Assembly (NCBI GenBank): GCA_964566545.1
Contig: CAZMIX010000035.1
Span: 1-25,065, forward strand
Length of the DNA stretch: 25,065 bases
Origin: JAEYFP01 sp964566545
Lineage (GTDB): Bacteria; Bacillota; Clostridia; Lachnospirales; Lachnospiraceae
Direction of reading: 5' to 3'
The position numbers and the translations under genes are program-made. Position 1 is the first letter of the stretch. Each line of letters opens with the position of its first letter. The notes under the pieces were generated by a model. It saw only the letters and a list, made by a program, of their open reading frames with translations. It was not told where the DNA came from and made no database searches. Below, piece by piece: positions 14,895 through 23,431 of the stretch.

Positions 14895-16487
14895 TTATAG
14901 CTCTGTCCGCATGCCGCCCTCCTCATCGTCAGTAGCCTGCTGGACAATTGACTCCAATTCCATAATTTCCGCAAGCTCGTTCTCCTCCATGAGCTTTTGC
15001 GTTTTTCTCAAACGTATGTCGTAAATAATACCAAGTGCCTGCACCGTAATCAGAGGTGTCACGGAAATAAATGCAATAATTCCAAAACCATTTATCAAAA
15101 TCGACTGCGCAGCCGACCCCTGCAAATCAGCTACCGCCTGCGCGGCGCCAAGCGCTAGCGGCGTCAGAAACGCCGAAGTCAGTGCGCCACCCGAAACACC
15201 TCCGGAATCAAAAGCCAGCCCGACAAAAAGCGTCGACGTGAATTTCATCATGATCAAAGCCACCGCATAAAGCGGTATCAAAAACCACAAAATATTAATC
15301 TCAGTCAGAATCTTAACCATTGAGATCAAGGCCGCAAAACCGATACCGATTGCAAGTGTAGCCCGAATCGCATTTTTCTTAATATGACCGTTTGTGATTT
15401 CCTCCAGCTGTTCGCCAAGAACAGTAACAGCCGGCTCGGACAGCGTAATCGAGACACCGAGCACAAACCCGACAAGCAACAGCAGCCACTTAAACCATGG
15501 CGGCCGCGAAGGATCTAAAAACACTTCGCCGATATATTTGCCGGCAAATGCGAATCCGAAGTCAATCCCCGACAGAAAAATAAGCAAACCTACATAAGTA
15601 GAGACGGAGCCAAGCAATATTTGGATCAGTTCCCTTTTTGGCAGCTTGATCAGCAGAAACTGGAACGGTAAATAAACAATAACAATCGGAAACAATGCAA
15701 GCGCAACACCAGACAGGTTGGCTTTGATGATCGCGCCCAAGCTCTCGGCGGCACCCGGATCATATACATTCGCCGGCGGAAGCACCCCGCCGTTTACCGC
15801 ATTGACAATTATCCCGTAAATAAATAATGCTAAAATGGGACCTGCAGACGCAAGCCCTATAATCCCAAAAGTATCCTCATTTGCCTTATGCTTTGACATC
15901 GTGCCGGATACGCCCAATCCAAGTGCAAGAATAAACGGTACGGAAATATCTCCCGTCGTCGCACCGCTGCCGTCAAACGCAAGCGCAATAAATTCCTCCG
16001 GTACAAAAAAGACAACCACAAAAATCGCGATATAAAGCACGGCGAATACAACCTTGATATTTAAATCCTTCATAATTCGGTACAGGGAAAAGCCTACCAT
16101 TACTCCAATACCCGTACCCATGATCCAAATAAACACCGTCTCATTAATGATCGGCATGATCATATACGTCTGACGAGCCAAAACCGCCAAAGCCGGTTCG
16201 GCAACCGTAGCAAGAAGACCGAACACAAATCCAAAAAATACAATAAACACCGCTTTTTTTAATTTTACAAGTGAACCACCCACCAACTTCCCGATTGGCA
16301 GGATGCTGATACTCAACCCATCCAAAAACAACGACTGCCCCAATACCACACTCGTATAACCAACAATTAATTTAATATAATCGCCTTTGTTTTCCATTGG
16401 AGCAACGAAAACACAAACAATAATGATGACTGCCGCAAGCGGCAGAGATGATATAAAAACCGCTTTTAATGTATTTGAAAATCTCAT
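14895..16487 (-). CDS. DUF1538 integral membrane protein, two-repeat putative transporter
   Basis: 530 residues, strongly hydrophobic with about 12 or more membrane segments and a charged C-terminal tail (490-530). It consists of two homologous halves about 255 residues apart: EPALAVL at 97-103 matches EPAVTVL at 351-357, and AFDGSGATTG at 170-179 matches AFDSGGVSGG at 425-434. Conserved Glu, Asp and Gly-rich membrane motifs repeated in each half resemble the inverted or tandem repeats of secondary transporters. The substrate is unknown. It is followed by two PII-like genes and preceded by kup, all on the minus strand. The start ATG at 16487 has no Shine-Dalgarno; an in-frame TGA lies 15 bases upstream. 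A near-consensus promoter places the first transcribed base at the ATG, so this mRNA may be leaderless. Confidence 0.88.
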   Translation of the reverse strand: MRFSNTLKAVFISSLPLAAVIIIVCVFVAPMENKGDYIKLIVGYTSVVLGQSLFLDGLSISILPIGKLVGGSLVKLKKAVFIVFFGFVFGLLATVAEPALAVLARQTYMIMPIINETVFIWIMGTGIGVMVGFSLYRIMKDLNIKVVFAVLYIAIFVVVFFVPEEFIALAFDGSGATTGDISVPFILALGLGVSGTMSKHKANEDTFGIIGLASAGPILALFIYGIIVNAVNGGVLPPANVYDPGAAESLGAIIKANLSGVALALFPIVIVYLPFQFLLIKLPKRELIQILLGSVSTYVGLLIFLSGIDFGFAFAGKYIGEVFLDPSRPPWFKWLLLLVGFVLGVSITLSEPAVTVLGEQLEEITNGHIKKNAIRATLAIGIGFAALISMVKILTEINILWFLIPLYAVALIMMKFTSTLFVGLAFDSGGVSGGALTSAFLTPLALGAAQAVADLQGSAAQSILINGFGIIAFISVTPLITVQALGIIYDIRLRKTQKLMEENELAEIMELESIVQQATDDEEGGMRTEL

Positions 16488-16493
16488 AGTGGT

Positions 16494-16522
16494 ATTATAT
16501 CAACAAAAACGAAAAGATGCAA
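16494..16522 (-). promoter_or_regulatory. Strong sigma-A promoter of the DUF1538/PII-like operon, predicting a leaderless mRNA
   Basis: On the minus strand TTGCAT (16517-16522) and a perfect TATAAT (16494-16499) are exactly 17 bases apart. Seven bases past the -10 box is the A of the ATG (16487), the only plausible start. Confidence 0.75.
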
Positions 16523-16561
16523 ACTTTTCAGCCTTTTTCTTATTTTTTGTATACATCTTCC

Positions 16562-18580
16562 TTATTTTCCCTCTGTCTCTTCTGTCCTCCGCTGCAAATG
16601 CTCCAGCTTTTTCAGCTTGACAAACAGGGGTACATTTTCGATCCCAACACTGCTGTTTTCCAAACCATACCATTGCACATAAGAACCCGCAATGTGGCGA
16701 ATCGCATATTTTACAGCAATCGCGGCTCTTCCGTAGGAAGCAATGTCACATTCCGGCGAAAGCACCTTATGAATCAGGTAGAAACGGAAGTTACCGATAC
16801 TGCCGTTTTCTTCATAGATCGAATATTGATGATCCTGTGGCGGCAGCTCACCGGAGGCAATCAGATCGGTTACGATCTGACGCAGATGCACATTAATACG
16901 CTGGTGTACTTTAAAGCCAAGAAACAGCCGCACTCTGAACAAATAATCCGTACCAAAGCTTTCCACCGTGTATTCATTCGTATAGGGTTCGTCCGTTACA
17001 ATAACGCTGACGATCCAGTACGCCTTAGAACGTTTTGGAACCTTATTGAATATGGAATATAGCACATCGCGGTCTATAATATCCCCTCGCGTATCGTGCG
17101 TAACATAAGCAACATTGTCGGAAGCCATATAAACCGAATCGTCCGTTCTTAAACGCTCAAACATTGGCACATATTTTCTGATATGCATGTAGCATGCCTG
17201 TGAACGTTCGATATACGTCCCATAATACCAGACAACCATCAACAGGAAAAGAAGAATAGCTATCAAAAGCGCCACATAGCCGCCTCTTGAGAATTTGCTG
17301 AGGCTGGAAACAAAGAAGCTTCCCTCCAGTCCGCCGAATAACAAAAGAAACAGAATCGACACGACATGGATCCCCTTCTTCTTCCATAAATACGTAAACA
17401 ATAACAGTGTCGTCATCAGCATCGTAATCGTAATCGCAAGCCCGTAAGCCGCCTCCAGTCTCGCGCTTGAGCGGAAATACAAAATTACAATCGTACAGGA
17501 TATCCATAATACGGAGTTGACAAGCGGAATATAGCTTTGTCCCTTTGTCTGGGACGGATAAATAATCCGCATACGCGGCATCAGGTCAAGGCGGGTCGCC
17601 TCAGAAACAAGCGTAAACGAACCGGTAATAAGCGCCTGAGAGGCGATGATTGCCGCAGCCGTACTCAAAACAACTGCAAACATACGAATCTCATCGGGCA
17701 GCATTTCAAAAAAAGGATTCATATCTTCAATGCTGTCAAACGTATGGCTTCCCTTATGCTTCAAAAGCCAAGCACCCTGCCCAAAGTAGTTGAGCAGCAG
17801 GCACACTTTCACAAAAGGCCAACTCGCATATATATTTTTTCTACCCACGTGACCCATATCCGAATACAACGCTTCCGCACCCGTCGTCGCCAAGAACACG
17901 CTGCCAAGTATCATGATGCCTTCCTTATTTGCATCGCTGAATAATATTCCAATTCCGCGCAGCGGATTCAGTGCCCGCAGTACCATAAAATTGCCGGACA
18001 TGTTGAAAATGCCAACTGCGGCCAGAAACAGGAACCAAATCGTCATTAACGGTCCGAAAGCTTTTCCGATCATGCTCGTCCCGGCTTTCTGAACGATAAA
18101 CAAGATTGTAATGATAAACAGTGTAATAAGAACAATGCGGGTCTGTCCGCTGCCAAGCAGCTCATGGATTTCAGGAATCGTACGCAAGCCCTCCACCGCA
18201 GTCGTCACTGTCACTGCCGGTGTCAGAATCCCATCCGCAAGCAAAGCCGCCCCGCCTATCATGGCGGGTACAATAAGCCATCTGCCGCATTTTTTAATCA
18301 GACTATAAAGAGCGAAAATGCCACCTTCTCCATGGTTATCCGCTTTCATGGCAACGAGGACATATTTGACTGTCGTCAGCAGCGTCAGCGTCCAGATAAT
18401 TAATGACAGAGAACCGAGAATCAACTCCTCACTCACCGCGCCGATTCCGCCGTTCTCTGCCAATATGGATTTCATAACATACATGGGCGAGGTTCCGATG
18501 TCTCCATAAACCACTCCTAGCGCCACGAGCATCGCGCCCTTACTAAAGGGTATTTCTCCTGCTTTTTTTTGTTCCCTCAT
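16562..18580 (-). CDS. kup: KUP-family potassium uptake protein
   Basis: 672 residues, full length for the family. The N-terminal signature GVVYGDIGTSPMYV (22-35) is diagnostic of KUP/HAK/KT potassium-proton symporters. About 12 TMs run to roughly residue 450, followed by a cytosolic C-terminal domain with the family-typical tail (SVYMASDNVAYVTHD, then FRFYLIHKVLSPECDI). It imports K+ at low external concentration. The ATG at 18580 has AGAGG about 10 bases upstream. It lies upstream of the DUF1538/PII-like genes on the same strand with only about 75 bases and no terminator between, so read-through into them is possible. The 133-base leader region is too short for, and shows no sign of, a c-di-AMP riboswitch. 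Confidence 0.95.
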   Translation of the reverse strand: MREQKKAGEIPFSKGAMLVALGVVYGDIGTSPMYVMKSILAENGGIGAVSEELILGSLSLIIWTLTLLTTVKYVLVAMKADNHGEGGIFALYSLIKKCGRWLIVPAMIGGAALLADGILTPAVTVTTAVEGLRTIPEIHELLGSGQTRIVLITLFIITILFIVQKAGTSMIGKAFGPLMTIWFLFLAAVGIFNMSGNFMVLRALNPLRGIGILFSDANKEGIMILGSVFLATTGAEALYSDMGHVGRKNIYASWPFVKVCLLLNYFGQGAWLLKHKGSHTFDSIEDMNPFFEMLPDEIRMFAVVLSTAAAIIASQALITGSFTLVSEATRLDLMPRMRIIYPSQTKGQSYIPLVNSVLWISCTIVILYFRSSARLEAAYGLAITITMLMTTLLLFTYLWKKKGIHVVSILFLLLFGGLEGSFFVSSLSKFSRGGYVALLIAILLFLLMVVWYYGTYIERSQACYMHIRKYVPMFERLRTDDSVYMASDNVAYVTHDTRGDIIDRDVLYSIFNKVPKRSKAYWIVSVIVTDEPYTNEYTVESFGTDYLFRVRLFLGFKVHQRINVHLRQIVTDLIASGELPPQDHQYSIYEENGSIGNFRFYLIHKVLSPECDIASYGRAAIAVKYAIRHIAGSYVQWYGLENSSVGIENVPLFVKLKKLEHLQRRTEETEGK

Positions 18581-18713
18581 TTTTCTTATGCCTCTTGTCT
18601 TTTTACTAATTTTGCATTAAGTCTATCAGAATATATTAATAATTACAAGCGGAAAAATTATTAGAAAGAATCTTCTGTTTTATTATTTCCATAACAAATG
18701 TTATTTATCTATT

Positions 18714-19853
18714 TTACGACTTAATAATATTGAATGTATCGGCCAAAAGCAGCCAATTCGCACGGAACAAATTCATAATCTGCCAGTAACCGACTCCCCG
18801 CAGTGAATATTCCTGCACAAGCGCGAACTTTGCACGCAGACTTCTGACATCTTCAAACCATACCTCATGTATGACACCCCCCATTTCATATGTGAAAAAC
18901 GGGGACATCGCCGTTTCGTCAAATTGGATCGGCACATTGTTTGTAACTGCAATCTGCACTGCCTCTATATTACTGATCGTTCGAGCCATCGTCACGTTTC
19001 TTTCATAGGGTAGAGGCCAGTCATAGCCATAATTGGGAATACCAAGATCAATTTTTTCCACGGGGATCTTCGTAATTGCATAATCAACGACCTCCCTTAC
19101 CTTGTTAATCGGCGCGACCGCCATTGGCGGCCCGTAGGTATAGCCCCATTCATAGGTCATAAGGAGCACACTATCCGCAGCTGCTCCTAACAGTCCATAA
19201 TCCTTTCCTCCATAAAGAAGCCCCGGCTGTTCGTCGGAGGTCTTTGGCGCAAGCGCTACGGAAACCGGATATCCCACCGCATTTACGGCAGTACGCACGT
19301 TTGTCACAAACTCCGCAAAACGAACCCTGTCATCGGCAAGAATATACTCAAAATCGATATCAACTCCACGAAACCCCTTTTCATTAATTATTGCAAGCAG
19401 ATTATTGATTAAATTCTGCTGCACCGTCATGTCGTTCACAACGACCGTTATCAAATAATTATTGAACCGCCCATCCGCCCCAAATGGCGTCAGTGTCAAA
19501 ATCGGGTTTGTGTTCGCTTCATTTGCGAGAGCGATCATCCATGTATCATCCACCTGTGGCGGAGTCAATTCACCCGTATCGGTAAAGCCGTAGGAAAATA
19601 CCGACAGATTTGTCAGGTAAGGAAGTGTTTGCGTCAGATTAAAACGTTCTATAAACGGATACGCGTAGCCATTTGTAAAAATAGAGCGTTTCCCGGTAGG
19701 AGGCTCGCCCACGCTCAGTAAAAGCGCCTGTCCGACGGCAAGCCGGTAAGGCGCATATAACTGGTTGTTATAAATAATGGATTCGATACTGATTCCAAAG
19801 GCGCTAGCAATTGAAGTCACGCTTTCACCGGCATTTACAACATAAATTGTCAT
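18714..19853 (-). CDS. LysM domain plus GH18 glycoside hydrolase, spore cortex-lytic type (SleL/YaaH-like)
   Basis: 379 residues from the ATG at 19853, which has AGGAG 8 bases upstream. A longer frame to 19922 would overlap the kinase gene and has no such site. One LysM domain (1-47; TIYVVNAGESVTSIASAFGI) is followed by a GH18 barrel. The catalytic motif G163-V-D165-I-D167-F-E169 is intact, with Glu169 as acid. There is no signal peptide, as in SleL/YaaH-type N-acetylglucosaminidases, which are put into the spore coat from the mother cell. It therefore hints that the organism forms spores. It lies 61 bases downstream of the FGGY kinase gene, so it may receive read-through, but a functional link to sugar catabolism is not evident. 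Confidence 0.88.
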   Translation of the reverse strand: MTIYVVNAGESVTSIASAFGISIESIIYNNQLYAPYRLAVGQALLLSVGEPPTGKRSIFTNGYAYPFIERFNLTQTLPYLTNLSVFSYGFTDTGELTPPQVDDTWMIALANEANTNPILTLTPFGADGRFNNYLITVVVNDMTVQQNLINNLLAIINEKGFRGVDIDFEYILADDRVRFAEFVTNVRTAVNAVGYPVSVALAPKTSDEQPGLLYGGKDYGLLGAAADSVLLMTYEWGYTYGPPMAVAPINKVREVVDYAITKIPVEKIDLGIPNYGYDWPLPYERNVTMARTISNIEAVQIAVTNNVPIQFDETAMSPFFTYEMGGVIHEVWFEDVRSLRAKFALVQEYSLRGVGYWQIMNLFRANWLLLADTFNIIKS

Positions 19854-19914
19854 TATTCTGGCTCCTGGGGGCGTTTTTATTAGTTTATGCAGCAACCCAA
19901 AGAACTTTCCTACC

Positions 19915-21402
19915 CTACCCAATTAAATGATTAATATCCTTAACCGACGGATAGATTTTCTTATAAATCTGAAACTTCTTTGCATAAATAGCATGCCTTA
20001 CGTAATCAGGATGGTATTCCTGCCCAAAGGAAACCATATGAGCGCTTGCCTCCTCAATTGTGGTATAATCACCAACCGCAACCGCCCCTAAAATAGCGCC
20101 GCCCAGCGTGCCTGTCTGTTTGCTCGGTACGGTCAAGACAGGAATGCCCAAAATATCCGCCTTAATTTGCAGCAGTTCGGGGGACAGGGCACCCCCCGAG
20201 GCGACAAGTGTTTTCACCTTCACTCCCGCAGTTTTTAAACATTCAAGAATAAAGGCCACCTCGTAGTTGGCGCCTTCCATGAGTGCTTTGTAAAGCTCCT
20301 CGCGTTTCGTGTCCATCGTAATTCCAAGGACAACACCCTTGGAATCGACGTCCATATACGGTGTCGCCGCACCGGAGAAATGCGGGAGTACATATAGATC
20401 CGTCGGATCATCCGGCATGCTTTCGTTTAACAACGCAAACCGCTCCGCGAGCTCCATTCCTTCCGGATTTCGGTCAAATTGCTGCACAAACCAGCGCAGC
20501 AGGACGCCTGACGTATTGTTCCAGGCAACCGTATTATATAGGTTTTTTTTCGCAAATGGCTGACGGGAAATCTGATAGCGGTCGACATCCGCTGCCGGCA
20601 GCTCCTCCTTTTTGAGAATTGCCGTCAATCCCTCTGTCGTCCCCACGACATTGCAGCACCATCCGTCCTGATGGACGCCGCAGCCAAGCGCATTACAGAT
20701 ATGATCATGCGTACCCACTATAACTTCCGTCTCCTCGAAAAGGGAAAGCTCTCTTGCCACATCCAAAGAAAGCCTTCCGACCCTGCTGCCGGATGGTGTC
20801 GCATTTGAAAGCAGATCCTGGCTGATCCCTGTAAGCGCCAACAATTCCTTTGACCAATCCATTACGTTTGTGTCAAAAAGTAACGTTCTAGAAGCCATCG
20901 AATAGTCGATGACCGCATTACCCGTCAAGCGAAAAATAATAAAATCCTGAAAGGTGAAAATTTTCCACGCTTGCGCAAAAATCTCTTTTCGATGCGCCTT
21001 CAGCCATAATATTTTATTGACGGAATAAATCGCGCTTAAGTTCTGTCCTGTGATCCCCGTCAGCCTTTCCTTGCCGGCCGCCTCAGTCAGGTGCTTAAGC
21101 TCTTCTTTCCCTCGAATATCCGTCCCCAATATACTGTGGCAGAGCACCCTGCCCGCCTTATCCACAGGGATGACTGCTTCCCCCAATGCAGATACGGTAA
21201 TGGTCTTAACCGTATGCTGTGCGCCGGTGCGGCGCAGACATTTTTTAACGGCTTGCCATACCATATCTCCATCGAGTTCCCTGTATCCATCCTTCGTATT
21301 AGAAAAATCGTAATTAACCTGACAGCTTTCCAGAACATTTCCGTTCTGATCAACCAAAGCGGCTTTCGTGCCGGACGTCCCGATATCCAATCCGATATAC
21401 AT
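19915..21402 (-). CDS. FGGY-family sugar kinase, xylulokinase-like
   Basis: 495 residues, standard for the FGGY family. The phosphate-binding loop DIGTSGTK is at 6-13, with Asp6, and the catalytic Asp is at 233 (GTHDHICNALGCG); both positions coincide with those of E. coli XylB. The C-terminal ATPase half includes LVASGGALSPELLQIKADIL and QTGTLGGAILGAV. It phosphorylates a ketose or polyol with ATP in the cytoplasm. It starts 5 bases after the aldolase stop, with its ribosome binding site inside that gene, so the two are tightly coupled. Kinase plus ketose-bisphosphate-type aldolase suggests a route that phosphorylates a sugar and then splits it to dihydroxyacetone phosphate and an aldehyde. 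No xylose isomerase is nearby, so xylulose is not assured as substrate. Confidence 0.9.
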   Translation of the reverse strand: MYIGLDIGTSGTKAALVDQNGNVLESCQVNYDFSNTKDGYRELDGDMVWQAVKKCLRRTGAQHTVKTITVSALGEAVIPVDKAGRVLCHSILGTDIRGKEELKHLTEAAGKERLTGITGQNLSAIYSVNKILWLKAHRKEIFAQAWKIFTFQDFIIFRLTGNAVIDYSMASRTLLFDTNVMDWSKELLALTGISQDLLSNATPSGSRVGRLSLDVARELSLFEETEVIVGTHDHICNALGCGVHQDGWCCNVVGTTEGLTAILKKEELPAADVDRYQISRQPFAKKNLYNTVAWNNTSGVLLRWFVQQFDRNPEGMELAERFALLNESMPDDPTDLYVLPHFSGAATPYMDVDSKGVVLGITMDTKREELYKALMEGANYEVAFILECLKTAGVKVKTLVASGGALSPELLQIKADILGIPVLTVPSKQTGTLGGAILGAVAVGDYTTIEEASAHMVSFGQEYHPDYVRHAIYAKKFQIYKKIYPSVKDINHLIG

Positions 21403-21407
21403 TTCAG

Positions 21408-22280
21408 TTATGCCTTTTCATTTTTGAATACATTTAATATTTCAACAGTCTGCTCATAAATGATTTCCATCGCCTGATTTGCAAGGTTGCAGAAATTTAC
21501 AGGATTTTTTGCTTCGGCAATCGTCTTTGCAAGATAAGGAGCCGGAGCCGTATCGATCGCGGTAAAGTAATTAATTTTCTTAATTCCGGCATCGATTGCC
21601 TTTTGGATCTGATCAAAGGGAGTACCAGAACCGCCGTGCATACCAAGAGATATATTGCCCGCTCTTTTTTTGATTTCCTTTACAAGCTCGATGTCCAGAT
21701 TCGGTGTGCCGGCGTACATTCCGTGCACCGTGCCGAATGATACCGTCAAAATGTCACAGCCTGCACGCTCGCAGAATTCCTGCGCTTCGCCCGGATTCGT
21801 GAAGTAAATGCTCAAATCGGACAAATCGCTCGTCTCCTGTCCGTGCACCTCGCTAGGCATGTTATTCGGCATCGCGCCGAGCTCAGCCTCCACACCGATC
21901 CCAAGCGGCTTTACAATATCTACGAAACGTCTTACCTCTTCGATATTTTCTTGCAGAGGAAATCTCGAACAATCATACATAATTGACGTACAGCCCAAAC
22001 GTACTGCCTTCATGCAGTGATTAAAATCATAGCCGTGATCCACATGCACGGAAATCGGTGCTGTTGACTTTTTGGCATATTCCAGCATAAGAGGAACTGC
22101 AATTTCAATCGGAACGACGCTTTCCTCGGTCTGTGCGTGATTGATCGTAACAGGCATATTTGTGGCCTCCGCAGCCTCAATGACCGCCCTGAGCGATATT
22201 TGATTTGGTGTGTTGATCGATGCAATGGCAAAATTCTTTTTTTCTGCTTCCTGTAACATTTCCTGTAAGCTGACTAACAT
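21408..22280 (-). CDS. Class II (zinc) ketose-bisphosphate aldolase family protein
   Basis: 290 residues, the size of GatY/KbaY/FbaA-type enzymes. It has HVDHG at 79-83 with catalytic Asp81 and zinc ligand His82, Glu133 (VEAELG), zinc ligand His186 (SFGTVHGMYAG) and zinc ligand His215 (LGMHGGSG). It cleaves a phosphorylated ketose to dihydroxyacetone phosphate and an aldehyde. The stretch SIMYDCSRFPLQENI replaces the more usual D-G-S segment, so substrate choice may differ from fructose or tagatose bisphosphate. AAAGGAG lies 7 bases before the ATG. It is 30 bases downstream of rpiR and 5 bases upstream of the FGGY kinase, an evident operon. Confidence 0.9.
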   Translation of the reverse strand: MLVSLQEMLQEAEKKNFAIASINTPNQISLRAVIEAAEATNMPVTINHAQTEESVVPIEIAVPLMLEYAKKSTAPISVHVDHGYDFNHCMKAVRLGCTSIMYDCSRFPLQENIEEVRRFVDIVKPLGIGVEAELGAMPNNMPSEVHGQETSDLSDLSIYFTNPGEAQEFCERAGCDILTVSFGTVHGMYAGTPNLDIELVKEIKKRAGNISLGMHGGSGTPFDQIQKAIDAGIKKINYFTAIDTAPAPYLAKTIAEAKNPVNFCNLANQAMEIIYEQTVEILNVFKNEKA

Positions 22281-22310
22281 AACTGATCTCCTTTAATTAT
22301 AATTTTTTGT

Positions 22311-23189
22311 CTACGCCCTCTCCTCCTGAATCGCTTCACATGTCGCCCTAAAGCTCTTTTCTCCGTCTGTGCTCAGTCTTTTTGAAACAAGAATATATAG
22401 ACAGTCCAACATTACCATTTGTGTCACAGTAGAGCAGGAGGGCTCCAGCCCGAAATCAACCGGTTCATTGTCCACCGTTTTTAAGATAATATGGCAGACT
22501 TTCTCAAGAGGTGTGTCATCATAACTCGTAACTCCTATTACTTTGGCACCGTTCTGCGCCGCAAGCTTTATGCTGCTCAGCACGGATTTGCTGCGCCCGA
22601 AGGTGCTGATTGCCATCACGACATCTCCTTTTTTCATAAGAGAAGATGTGACAGCTGCTTCGTGGGTATCCGCATAAAACATACATGTGATACCCAGCCG
22701 GAAAAGCCGCAGGCGAATACTGTTTGCCGTGACCGCCGACCTTCCCTGTGCAAAAATAACTAATCGTTTGGCTTTTACTATCAAATCCGCTGTTTGCTCC
22801 AACAGCTCATAATCGATAATTGCCAGCGTATCCCTCAGCGTCTGGATATTAGCCTCGAAAATTTTATGACAGATGCTGTCCGTTTTATCACTCTCCGTAA
22901 TCGTGGAATATCCCTTCAAGCTGATTTGCTTATTTTTTACTTCACTCTTTGCGACTTCTACCTGAAAGGTTCTGTAATTTTCATAACCAAGATATTTCAC
23001 AAATCTGGATACGGTCGGCGTGCTGACACCGCTTCTTTCGGCGAGAATATTAATCTGCATTCCCTCAATCGAAGAAAAATGATCACAAATATAATCCGCT
23101 AGCATTTTTTGTGCCACATTTAACTGCTGTGCCTTCGATCTGATATTTAATAGTATTGCCGGTGTAACTTGCCCAAAATCATCTTTCAT
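22311..23189 (-). CDS. RpiR-family transcriptional regulator (HTH plus SIS)
   Basis: 292 residues. The N-terminal RpiR helix-turn-helix (about 15-75; INILAERSGVSTPTVSRFVKYLGY) binds DNA. The C-terminal SIS domain (about 125-260; LVIFAQGRSAVTANSIRLRL, then GDVVMAISTFGRSKSVLSSI) binds a phosphosugar. Such proteins control local sugar-phosphate genes. GAGG lies 7 bases before the ATG. It is the first gene of a run with the aldolase and kinase. Two matching sites TTTTATGAAA and TTTCATGAAA lie upstream, one on the predicted start of transcription, which suggests autorepression relieved by a sugar phosphate. The inducer is unknown. Confidence 0.93.
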   Translation of the reverse strand: MKDDFGQVTPAILLNIRSKAQQLNVAQKMLADYICDHFSSIEGMQINILAERSGVSTPTVSRFVKYLGYENYRTFQVEVAKSEVKNKQISLKGYSTITESDKTDSICHKIFEANIQTLRDTLAIIDYELLEQTADLIVKAKRLVIFAQGRSAVTANSIRLRLFRLGITCMFYADTHEAAVTSSLMKKGDVVMAISTFGRSKSVLSSIKLAAQNGAKVIGVTSYDDTPLEKVCHIILKTVDNEPVDFGLEPSCSTVTQMVMLDCLYILVSKRLSTDGEKSFRATCEAIQEERA

Positions 23190-23237
23190 TATTCTACCTC
23201 ATTCCCTCTCATTTGATAATTGTAAATAATATACACA

Positions 23238-23267
23238 TATGATATAATACAACTATATTATATCATA
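23238..23267. repeat. AT-rich 12-bp inverted repeat in the rpiR leader
   Basis: TATGATATAATA (23238-23249) is the exact complement of TATTATATCATA (23256-23267), with 6 bases between. Each arm contains a TATAAT-like box. It could be a regulator site or a weak leader hairpin; one arm coincides with the second promoter candidate. Confidence 0.6.
23257..23265 (-). promoter_or_regulatory. Second rpiR promoter candidate, extended -10
   Basis: The minus strand reads TGATATAAT, a perfect extended -10 element, about 70 bases before the rpiR ATG. No good -35 box lies at 16-18 bases, so this is weaker evidence than the promoter at 23334-23362. Confidence 0.4.
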
Positions 23268-23291
23268 CTTATTATCACATTTGTGAATTAA

Positions 23292-23301
23292 TTTCATGAA
23301 A
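23292..23301. promoter_or_regulatory. Putative RpiR operator, downstream site
   Basis: TTTCATGAAA is a perfect 10-bp palindrome, extended by AATTA/ATTATT-like flanks. It lies exactly 30 bp (about three helical turns) from the matching site at 23322-23331, both within the rpiR control region. Confidence 0.5.
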
Positions 23302-23321
23302 ATTATTTTTGTGCAAATTAC

Positions 23322-23331
23322 TTTTATGAAA
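23322..23331. promoter_or_regulatory. Putative RpiR operator overlapping the predicted transcription start
   Basis: TTTTATGAAA differs by one base from the site at 23292-23301. It lies immediately after the -10 box at 23334-23339 and covers the predicted first transcribed base near 23327. This is the position expected of a repressor site. Confidence 0.5.
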
Positions 23332-23333
23332 TA

Positions 23334-23362
23334 AATTTACCATATCTATTCTTATCTGTCAA
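23334..23362 (-). promoter_or_regulatory. Main promoter of the rpiR-aldolase-kinase operon
   Basis: On the minus strand a perfect TTGACA (23357-23362) is 17 bases from TAAATT (23334-23339), and TGG before the latter gives an extended -10. It leaves a leader of about 140 bases before the rpiR ATG. Confidence 0.7.
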
Positions 23363-23431
23363 GGGTATCTACGCATGTAATTACGTAAAAGTATACTTTC
23401 TGTGCATGAATAATGAAAGTTCGGACGAGGG

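Noticed and set aside
18581..18713. Possible c-di-AMP (ydaO-type) riboswitch before kup
   Set aside because: The interval is only 133 bases, AT-rich and lacks the conserved GC-rich helices and loops of that riboswitch; no attenuator hairpin is seen.
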